From contig CAKULR010000029.1 in assembly GCA_934667295.1 (NCBI GenBank), positions 1 through 12,900 of the forward strand: a DNA stretch of 12,900 nucleotides, written 5' to 3'. The notes beneath the pieces are model-generated. The model did no database searches and was not told the origin of the DNA. It was given only the letters and a program-made list of their open reading frames with translations. This stretch comes from an uncultured Kiritimatiellota bacterium. Lineage in GTDB: Bacteria > Verrucomicrobiota > Kiritimatiellia > RFP12 > UBA1067. Position numbers and translations under genes: made by a program. Positions 6,121 to 12,450 of this stretch are shown piece by piece. The number at the start of each line of letters is the position of its first letter. Position 1 is the first letter of the stretch.

Positions 6121-7551
6121 ATGAAAAACTCGCTCCTCTACATCGTGATCGTCGCCGCGCTCGGCGGCTTCCTCTTCGGCTTCGATTCGGGGGTCATCTC
6201 CGGGTGCGAGAAGGCCATCCAGGCGGAGTTCGGCCTGAGCGCCTTCTGGCACGGGTTCATCGTCTCCGTGGCGCTGATCGGCACGGTGATCGGCGTCTTC
6301 GGGGCGGGTGCGCCGTCCGACCGGTGGGGACGCCGCCCGACACTGTGGCTGATGGGCGTGCTCTTCCTCGTCTCCGCCGCCGGATGCGCGTTCACGCCCA
6401 CGTCGAAGGTGTTCGGTCCGCACCTCCTCGGCTGGTTCCGCTTCATCGGCGGGCTCGCGATCGGCGGCGTCTCGGTGGTCGTGCCGCTCTACATCGTGGA
6501 GATCTCGCCGGGACGCCTGCGCGGGCGCCTCGTCGCGACGAACCAGCTGAACATCGTCTTCGGTATCCTGATCTCCTACGTGTCGAACTACTTCGTGGCG
6601 CGCTGGATGGCCGTCGAGGGCGGCTGGTTCTGCTCGCTCTGCACGTGGCTTGCGGATCTCTTTGCCTCGCATGTGATGACCGTGGAGATGGTCAAGTGGC
6701 GCGTCATGCTCGGCATGGAGTGCCTGCCGATCGTCCTCTTCATGGTTCTTTTGACGACGATTCCCGAGTCGCCGCGCTGGCTCGTGCGCGTCGGCCGCCG
6801 GAAGGAGGCCGAGTCCGTCCTCGCGCGCATCGGCTTCGCGGAGGAGGGGAAGACGACGGAGCAGGTGGTGGGCGAGATCGAGGCGTCGCTCGCCGGCGTC
6901 TCGGCGGACGTGGAGCCCGCGCTCTTCCAGCGCCGCTACCTGAAGCCGATCCTGCTCGCGTTCTTCATCGCGTTCTTCAACCAGGTCTCCGGCATCAACG
7001 CGATCAACTACTACGCGCCGCGCATCTTCGACCTGATCTTCGGGCAGGGCAGCGAGATGGCCTCGCTCGTCGGGACGATGGGCGTGGGGACGGTGAACCT
7101 CGTCTTCACCATCCTTGCGTTCTTCGTGATCGACAAGTTCGGTCGCCGCGCGATGATCGTCGGCGGTTCCGCGCTCATGATCCTCATGCACGGGCTCGTC
7201 GCCTGGCAGCTCTCCCAGCCGCAGCCGAACGCGGCGATCGCGGTGGCGGGCATCCTCGGCTTCATCGCGTTCTTCGCCTGTTCGTCGGGGGCGGTGATCT
7301 GGGTCTACATCTCGGAGGTCTTCCCGAACGCCGTGCGCGCGAAGGGACAGGCCCTCGGCTGCTTCACGCACTGGTTCATGTGTACGCTCATCTCGTGGGC
7401 CTTCCCCGCCGTGGCCGAACGGGCCGGCACCTGGGCGTTCGCCTTCTTCGCGTGCATGATGGCGGTCCAGCTCGTCTGGGCGGTCTTCTTCATGCCGGAG
7501 ACGAAGGGCGGCACGATTGAGGACATCGAAAAACGCCTCGGCATCCAGTAG
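6121..7551 (+). CDS. Sugar-porter family MFS transporter
   Basis: This 476-residue, probably 12-helix inner-membrane transporter is of the XylE/GalP/GLUT type, typically a sugar:proton symporter. Signatures: GGFLFGFDSGVISG (15-28), DRWGRR (67-72), the helix-4 block RFIGGLAIGG to PGRLRGRL (107-137), PESPRWL (215-221), QVSGINAINYYAP (288-300, sugar-site Q and N), DKFGRR (338-343), ISEVFPNAVRAKGQ (397-410) and the C-terminal PETKG (459-463). Residues about 162-192 form an insertion between helices 5 and 6 that is longer than in XylE-like proteins as I know them. The start is 3 nt after the DUF975 stop with only a weak GGAAAA about 12 nt upstream, so translation may depend on coupling. The sugar cannot be told from sequence. 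Confidence 0.88.
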   Translation: MKNSLLYIVIVAALGGFLFGFDSGVISGCEKAIQAEFGLSAFWHGFIVSVALIGTVIGVFGAGAPSDRWGRRPTLWLMGVLFLVSAAGCAFTPTSKVFGPHLLGWFRFIGGLAIGGVSVVVPLYIVEISPGRLRGRLVATNQLNIVFGILISYVSNYFVARWMAVEGGWFCSLCTWLADLFASHVMTVEMVKWRVMLGMECLPIVLFMVLLTTIPESPRWLVRVGRRKEAESVLARIGFAEEGKTTEQVVGEIEASLAGVSADVEPALFQRRYLKPILLAFFIAFFNQVSGINAINYYAPRIFDLIFGQGSEMASLVGTMGVGTVNLVFTILAFFVIDKFGRRAMIVGGSALMILMHGLVAWQLSQPQPNAAIAVAGILGFIAFFACSSGAVIWVYISEVFPNAVRAKGQALGCFTHWFMCTLISWAFPAVAERAGTWAFAFFACMMAVQLVWAVFFMPETKGGTIEDIEKRLGIQ

Positions 7552-7573
7552 GCTGGCCGGGTGATGGCGATTG

Positions 7574-7582
7574 TGGTATAAT
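7574..7582 (+). promoter_or_regulatory. Extended -10 promoter of the mntA/hepT pair
   Basis: TGGTATAAT: TG at 7574-7575 and a perfect TATAAT at 7577-7582, with no -35 box at 16-18 nt. The start point would be near 7590, giving a leader of about 18 nt that includes GGAGG (7598-7602), 5 nt before the mntA ATG. Confidence 0.75.
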
Positions 7583-7607
7583 CGTCTTCATCGAGGCGGA
7601 GGCGGCG

Positions 7608-7904
7608 ATGCGCATGCTGGATACGATACTTGCACGGCGGGATGAACTCCATGCCATTGCGCGGAGACACAAGGCGAGAAGGCTTTGGGTCTTCGGGTCC
7701 GTTGCCCGCAGGGAGGAAACGCCGGGAAGCGATGTCGATTTCCTGGTTGAGTTTGAACCGGGGGCTTCTCTCCTCGACCAGGGCGGCATGAGCGATTCCT
7801 TTGGAAAAGCCCTTGGCCGTGTGGTTGACGTTGTCGATTCCGGGGCACTTCAGCGTGAGCCGTTCTTTGCCTATACCGTCAAAAAGGACATCTTGGCGAT
7901 ATGA
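7608..7904 (+). CDS. mntA: MntA-type minimal nucleotidyltransferase (antitoxin)
   Basis: This is a 98-residue nucleotidyltransferase of the MNT/Pol-beta fold. It has the GS-X10-DXD motif: Gly30-Ser31, ten residues, then Asp42-Val-Asp44. A likely third metal ligand is Asp74 in RVVDVVD. In the characterised MntA/HepT pairs this enzyme adds AMP to a tyrosine of the HEPN toxin and silences it; the same role is inferred here. The ATG at 7608 has GGAGG at 5 nt. A second ATG at 7614 lies too far from it. The stop overlaps the start of the HEPN gene in an ATGA, giving strong coupling. Base composition is lower in GC than the upstream operon. Confidence 0.88.
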   Translation: MRMLDTILARRDELHAIARRHKARRLWVFGSVARREETPGSDVDFLVEFEPGASLLDQGGMSDSFGKALGRVVDVVDSGALQREPFFAYTVKKDILAI

Positions 7905-8284
7905 CCGAAATCGCCACCGTCAAGAACGCACAACGCCTGTATCACATCATCCAGGCGATTGCCCGCATTCGCCGTTCCGTTGGAGAAGTCTCGCGCGAGG
8001 AGTTCTTCGGCAACGAGGACAAGCAGGGAAATGTTGTCCGCTGCATTGAAATCATCGGCGAAGCGGCGAACCATCTCGACGCGGAAATCACCGCCCGTGC
8101 GCCGGATATCCCATGGTCGGCCATCGTCGGCATGCGGAACAATCTCATCCACGGCTACAATGAAGTCAATTATGAGTTTGTTTGGGAAGTCGTCGAGAAC
8201 GATCTTCTGAAGCTTGAAGACAGGGTGAGGCATTTGCTTGGGGAACTTGATTTGCCGAAGGATCTTGTTTTCCCGCTTCCCTGA
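7901..8284 (+). CDS. hepT: HepT-type HEPN ribonuclease toxin (DUF86)
   Basis: This 127-residue, all-helical HEPN protein has the catalytic RX4HXY motif intact: Arg79, NNLI, His84, Gly, Tyr86. In studied systems Arg and His form the RNase site and the Tyr is the residue AMP-modified by MntA, so this copy has both the toxic and the regulated residues. DUF86-type landmarks also present are EIIGEAANHLD (50-60) and PDIPWSAIVGMRN (68-80). The start overlaps the mntA stop by four bases. The RNA target is unknown. Function as a toxin is inferred from family knowledge. Confidence 0.88.
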   Translation: MTEIATVKNAQRLYHIIQAIARIRRSVGEVSREEFFGNEDKQGNVVRCIEIIGEAANHLDAEITARAPDIPWSAIVGMRNNLIHGYNEVNYEFVWEVVENDLLKLEDRVRHLLGELDLPKDLVFPLP

Positions 8285-8295
8285 AGCTGTAACTC

Positions 8296-8304
8296 TGGTA
8301 AGAT
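8296..8304 (+). promoter_or_regulatory. Extended -10 promoter of the sugar transferase gene
   Basis: TGGTAAGAT: TG at 8296-8297 and hexamer TAAGAT (8299-8304). The ATG of the next gene begins after 7 nt, where transcription itself would be expected to start, so the message may be leaderless. There is no -35 box and no Shine-Dalgarno sequence before the ATG. Confidence 0.55.
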
Positions 8305-8311
8305 GTGATGG

Positions 8312-8890
8312 ATGTCTGTGAAGCGCGTGCTTGATCTGGTCCTGACGGTGGCCACGGCGCCCTTGTGGTTGCCGCTGATGGCGCTCGTTGCGTGTGCCGT
8401 GCGGGTGAAGCTTGGGACGCCCGTCTTCTTCGTGCAGGAACGGGCGGGGCGGGACGGAAGGCCGTTTCGGCTGTTCAAGTTCCGGTCGATGCGCACGGGA
8501 CCCGGTACGGACGCCGAACGGCTGACGCCGTTCGGACGCTTCCTCCGCGCCTCGTCGCTCGACGAACTGCCTGAACTGCTGCTTGTGCTGCGCGGTACGA
8601 TGTCGCTTGTCGGCCCGCGCCCCTTGCCCACCGCCTATCTGCCGCGCTACACGCCCGAACAGATGCGGCGGCACGAGGTGCCGCCGGGCATCACGGGCTG
8701 GGCGCAGGTCAACGGGCGCAATCTCCTCTCCTGGGACGAGAAGTTCCGCCACGACGTCTGGTACGTCGACCACCGCTCGCTCGCGCTCGATCTCCGGATC
8801 CTCGTCCGCACCCTGGTCGCCGTCTTCCGCCGTTCCGGCATCTCCGCCGCCGGCGAGGCGACGATGGGCGAGTTCAAGGGAAACGCCTGA
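8312..8890 (+). CDS. Bacterial sugar transferase (small monotopic phosphoglycosyl transferase)
   Basis: The 192-residue protein belongs to the PglC/WcaJ-type family that moves a phospho-sugar from a UDP-sugar to polyprenyl phosphate at the inner membrane, starting glycan assembly. It has the N-terminal VKRVLDLVL plus a hydrophobic re-entrant helix (about 12-31), FVQERAGRDGRPFRLFKFRSM (40-60), the catalytic Asp84-Glu85 in SSLDELPEL, MSLVGPRP (97-104), GITGWAQVNGRN (126-137) and DVWYVDHRSL (148-157). Its size matches the minimal PglC core, without the extra membrane domain of WcaJ. No other glycan genes flank it. The start lacks a Shine-Dalgarno site. The sugar is unknown. Confidence 0.88.
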   Translation: MSVKRVLDLVLTVATAPLWLPLMALVACAVRVKLGTPVFFVQERAGRDGRPFRLFKFRSMRTGPGTDAERLTPFGRFLRASSLDELPELLLVLRGTMSLVGPRPLPTAYLPRYTPEQMRRHEVPPGITGWAQVNGRNLLSWDEKFRHDVWYVDHRSLALDLRILVRTLVAVFRRSGISAAGEATMGEFKGNA

Positions 8891-8934
8891 CGGACGGACG
8901 CATGAAAGGGGGCATCGTCTTGTAGGACGTTATT

Positions 8935-8943
8935 TGATATAAT
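8935..8943 (+). promoter_or_regulatory. Extended -10 promoter of the restriction-modification operon
   Basis: TGATATAAT: TG at 8935-8936 and a perfect TATAAT at 8938-8943. Expected start is near 8951, giving a leader of about 19 nt with AGGGG (8959-8963) 6 nt before the ATG at 8970. No -35 hexamer is seen at 16-18 nt. Confidence 0.75.
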
Positions 8944-8969
8944 GTGCGTGGCGATTCCAGGGGTGACTT

Positions 8970-11081
8970 ATGGCGGGAATTCTCTTTCAGAAAGACGCAA
9001 ATACGATTATGATGAAGAATGCGCCTATCGACGCAGTCAAGAAGACCGTTCTCGCGGGGACGTACTGTGGCGACCAGTTGGAGGACTGCCCAGAGTATTA
9101 CAACGATCCGCAGACGGACAAGCCGGCGATGCAACTGGAGTTTCCAACGATCATGCGTCCTGCCGAAAGACAGAGTCTTCCCTTCGCGACGGCGGAAAGT
9201 ATTTGTGATGCACTGGGCTGCCAACATGGTCTGCCGGGGTGGCCTGACGCATTTGGTCAATCCCTCAAGGCGTTTTTTGACGCGAAGACCGAGCGGAAGG
9301 TTCGGACGTTGAGCCTGTTTTCGGGCGCAGGCGGCTTGGATATCGGCTTTTCGGATGCCGGTTTTGAAATCGTGGATTCCGTTGAGATCGAGCGGAAGTT
9401 CTGCGATACGCTTGAATTGAATACGGGCAAGGGGAAACGCTTCGCGAACTCAAGGGTGAATTGCATCGACATACGTGAGTTCTCGGGACGTCAGCTCGGA
9501 AAGATCGATTTCGTCATTGGCGGCCCGCCGTGCCAGACGTTCAGTGCCGCAGGGCGCAGGGCCAATGGTGTCTTGGGCACGACAGATGCCCGTGGCGTCC
9601 TTTTCCGCGAATACGTGCGACTCCTGCAGGAACTGTACCCAAAAGGGTTTCTGTTCGAGAATGTCTATGGATTGACAGGTGCGCAGGGCGGAAATGCGTG
9701 GCGAGAAATCCAAGACAGTTTCGCGTCCGTTGGCTATCGGATTTTTTCGAGGGTACTCGACGCCGCCGATTACGGAGTTCCACAACATCGGGAGAGACTG
9801 ATTATTGTCGGCGTGTGCGAGGGCTCGTATAAGTTTCCCCGACCGACACATGGCCCGGATTCGCTTGCCCAGACGCCTTATTACAATGCGGGAACGGCGA
9901 TTTGCGATCTGAAGTTGACCGCTGAAGAGCAGAGGGTGGGGCTTGGAGGGCGTTTCGGGCACTTGCTTGAGGGTATCCCGCCTGGGTTGAACTACAGCTA
10001 CTACACCAAGGAGATGGGGCATCCGCGCCCCGTATTCGCCTGGCGTTCCAAGTTCTCCGATTTCCTCTACAAGGCGGATCCCGACGCGCCCGTCAGGACG
10101 ATTAAGGCGCAGGGTGGCGCCTACACGGGACCGCTCCATTGGCGAAACAGGTTCTTCGCCCTTGGCGAATACAAAAGGCTTCAGACGTTTCCGGACGACT
10201 ATGAGATCAGTGGTGGAAAGCAGATCGCCGTCAAGCAGATCGGAAATTCAGTCCCGCCCCAGCTCGCGCGCATGCTCGCGATCTCAATTCAGGAACAGCT
10301 GTTTGGCGTCTCGTTCCCGTTTCACCTCTCTTATCTGAACGCCGAGGACAAACTGACCTTTCGCAGCCGTAAGCATGACGTGATGGAACGCTATCGCCAG
10401 AAGGCGAAGTCTGAAATCTCCAAGTTGCCCAGGGTTGAGCTTGTCAGCAAGCCTTATCGCGGAGACTTCTTCTGCCGTATTTCTGACAAGTTCAAGTTCG
10501 AGCGGTGTGAACAGGGTAGGGGCGCGTTTAGGGTTCATGTGGAAGGGGATGATGCACTGACCGTGAGCGTCTTCGACGATGGCGAAGGAAACGACAGTCC
10601 GAACTTCATCGTCGAGATCGCTGCGCGTGGCCGGGCGTGGGACGTCCCGTTTTCCCGTGTCCTCCTGAATTCATACTCTGAATCGGCAAGGTCTTTCACC
10701 GTGGCGTGGAAAGCCTTCGAGAACATGGTGTCCGAATGGGGGATAAGAGCCGATCTCGTGCAACTGAACGGTTATTATCAGTATGCCCCTGCGCTGGATT
10801 GCAAGTGCCGGTTCCTGCGTTCCTACAAGTACGCCGATGTCATCTCGAAAGTCGTCGCGGGAGAGGATGTTCGGCGGATTGTGTCGGAAGACGAACTGAT
10901 GCGCGACTGGAACATGCCGAAGTCGGAAATCATCGATGTGGCGTCGACGCTTCGCAGTCTTGGCTATGAGGTGAGGAACAACAAGACGAACCCGCAGATC
11001 GCACCCGGCATGTGGCTCATTCCGTATGCCTTCCCGACATTGAATCACATGAGCGTACAGCTTGGAAAGGAAATTCGCTGA
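8970..11081 (+). CDS. C5-cytosine DNA methyltransferase with N- and C-terminal extensions
   Basis: This 703-residue type II modification enzyme transfers a methyl group from S-adenosylmethionine to C5 of cytosine. Motifs in order: I, LSLFSGAGGLDIGF (114-127); IV, GGPPCQTFS (184-192, catalytic Cys188); VI, ENV (230-232); VIII, QHRER (272-276); IX, VRTIKAQGG (375-383); X, QIGNSVPP (423-430). The catalytic part spans about 112-445. Around 110 residues precede it and about 255 follow; I recognise neither. The C-terminal end (about 635-670) looks like a helix-turn-helix, which could serve target recognition or autoregulation. The block WRSKFSDFLYKADPD (358-372) with GPLHWRNR (387-394) recalls the M.SacI-like branch. 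The ATG has a good AGGGG site. The endonuclease gene overlaps its stop by one base. Confidence 0.9.
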   Translation: MAGILFQKDANTIMMKNAPIDAVKKTVLAGTYCGDQLEDCPEYYNDPQTDKPAMQLEFPTIMRPAERQSLPFATAESICDALGCQHGLPGWPDAFGQSLKAFFDAKTERKVRTLSLFSGAGGLDIGFSDAGFEIVDSVEIERKFCDTLELNTGKGKRFANSRVNCIDIREFSGRQLGKIDFVIGGPPCQTFSAAGRRANGVLGTTDARGVLFREYVRLLQELYPKGFLFENVYGLTGAQGGNAWREIQDSFASVGYRIFSRVLDAADYGVPQHRERLIIVGVCEGSYKFPRPTHGPDSLAQTPYYNAGTAICDLKLTAEEQRVGLGGRFGHLLEGIPPGLNYSYYTKEMGHPRPVFAWRSKFSDFLYKADPDAPVRTIKAQGGAYTGPLHWRNRFFALGEYKRLQTFPDDYEISGGKQIAVKQIGNSVPPQLARMLAISIQEQLFGVSFPFHLSYLNAEDKLTFRSRKHDVMERYRQKAKSEISKLPRVELVSKPYRGDFFCRISDKFKFERCEQGRGAFRVHVEGDDALTVSVFDDGEGNDSPNFIVEIAARGRAWDVPFSRVLLNSYSESARSFTVAWKAFENMVSEWGIRADLVQLNGYYQYAPALDCKCRFLRSYKYADVISKVVAGEDVRRIVSEDELMRDWNMPKSEIIDVASTLRSLGYEVRNNKTNPQIAPGMWLIPYAFPTLNHMSVQLGKEIR

Positions 11082-12406
11082 TGAAAGGCAAGACGATTGC
11101 GGACAACGCGGACAAAGACATGGAAAACCATCTTGATGTCTACGCTGACAGATCGGTCTTGCATGTCGGCGGTACGGCCCTGACGTTCCGTGAGGGCGTT
11201 CAAAGTGAGGACACCAAGAAAAGGTACAGGCGGATTTGCGAGGCGTTCGATTCCGGGTATCTTCAGAACCTCCTTCACGACGTTCAGACGGGCAAGGTTG
11301 ACCTGTCCGTTCTGCCGGATGACGTCGCCGCGCTGTTGAAGAAGATTGTGGACGGCATCTCGGAGAACGAGGGCCGGGCCGTGGTCTGCATCTGCTTTCT
11401 GCAGCTGGCCGTCAAGAGCATCGATTCCCGTCAGTCGGTCAGGCTGCACAAGGGCGGCCCGACAAAAAAGAACTTCTCGTGGGTTGACGGCATCTCCATG
11501 CGCAACCTCGACGCCAAATACACGAGCAAGTTCCTTCGTGACAGCAACTTGATGAGCATGAACAGCTTCGGCGCAATGATGACGCGGTCGTTCGCCGAGA
11601 ATTACCCGTACTCAAGCCTCTACAAGGCGTCCATCCGGGGGCCATCGGACTCGTGGGTTGAGTTGGTCGATCGAATCGAGCTCAATGCGCTCAATCCGAA
11701 ACTCGCGCTGGCTTACCTCATGGCCCTGCTGAAAAACAGGTCAGAGGCATTTGCCGGACTTTCCGACAGGGCTTGTCGTTTGGCTTGTGCGGCGAGCCCC
11801 CTTTCCTTTGATCAGGTTCGGGAGGGGTTGTCCCAATTCATCGATCACACGACTTATTCTGCCCGAGCCCTTGAAGTTGTCATGCATGGGCTTCTGCAGG
11901 CGTTGATCCAGACGGAGGCAATGCCTGACTGCCAGGTTGTTCCGCTTTGTCAGATGAGAACGGCCAACAGGAAAGCGGGAACCATCGGCGATGTCGAAGT
12001 CAAGAGCTTCGACGACGAGGTTGTTGAGGCGTGGGATGCGAAATACGGGAAACCGTATCTCTGGGATGAACTCGTTGAGCTTGGAGAAAAGCTCTGCCAG
12101 ACGCCATCCGTGGTCAGGGCCGGATTTGTCGTGGACAGGAAGCCGGACATTCGAGCGGACATACTCGACAGGAAGAGCAAGATCGAGCAAGCCACAAAGA
12201 CATCGATCTACCTGATGTCATTTGAGGAATGGGCGAGATTCCAGAGCGGGAATGTTTCAGAAGACAAGAAGACCTCGCTTGCGCATGAATGGCTGATTGC
12301 CGTTGCGGAATCGTTTGGCCGCAGACGACTTGACGTTGCGCCGATTGACGAGCCGTGCGAGACGTGGCTTGAGGATCTGGGCACGTGGCTTGAAAGCCTG
12401 TCGTAA
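11081..12406 (+). CDS. Putative type II restriction endonuclease, possibly SacI-like
   Basis: This 441-residue protein lies directly behind the methyltransferase, overlapping it by one base (TGATG). GGAAAGGA lies about 9 nt upstream of the ATG, so translation is coupled and modification comes first. The function is inferred mainly from position. A plausible PD-(D/E)xK core is GDVEV (303-307, Asp304) followed by Asp319-Ala-Lys321. Characteristic stretches are QLAVKSIDSRQSVRLHKG (108-125) and SFAENYPYSSLYKASIRG (170-187). These recall what I know of SacI-family endonuclease annotations, but I cannot confirm it. Residues 1-300 are mostly helical and may bind DNA. The recognition site is unknown. 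GC content is lower than in the metabolic genes upstream, suggesting acquisition together with the methyltransferase. Confidence 0.65.
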   Translation: MKGKTIADNADKDMENHLDVYADRSVLHVGGTALTFREGVQSEDTKKRYRRICEAFDSGYLQNLLHDVQTGKVDLSVLPDDVAALLKKIVDGISENEGRAVVCICFLQLAVKSIDSRQSVRLHKGGPTKKNFSWVDGISMRNLDAKYTSKFLRDSNLMSMNSFGAMMTRSFAENYPYSSLYKASIRGPSDSWVELVDRIELNALNPKLALAYLMALLKNRSEAFAGLSDRACRLACAASPLSFDQVREGLSQFIDHTTYSARALEVVMHGLLQALIQTEAMPDCQVVPLCQMRTANRKAGTIGDVEVKSFDDEVVEAWDAKYGKPYLWDELVELGEKLCQTPSVVRAGFVVDRKPDIRADILDRKSKIEQATKTSIYLMSFEEWARFQSGNVSEDKKTSLAHEWLIAVAESFGRRRLDVAPIDEPCETWLEDLGTWLESLS

Positions 12407-12450
12407 AGCCTTGTTATGCCATGAAGGGCATTGAATAAAGCGCGCGAGCC

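Noticed and set aside
4906..7371. Very long open frame on the - strand (821 codons)
   Set aside because: It runs antisense through pyrB, the DUF975 gene and the MFS gene. Its product is rich in Arg, Asp, Glu and His with no motif, as expected from the complement of GC-rich codons.
8942..9208. Short + strand frame starting within the -10 box before the methyltransferase
   Set aside because: It overlaps the methyltransferase in another frame and lacks a ribosome site; the 8970 ATG has a good one.
12416..12431. Hairpin ATGCC / GGCAT after the endonuclease as a terminator
   Set aside because: Five base pairs with no T-run is too weak to call.
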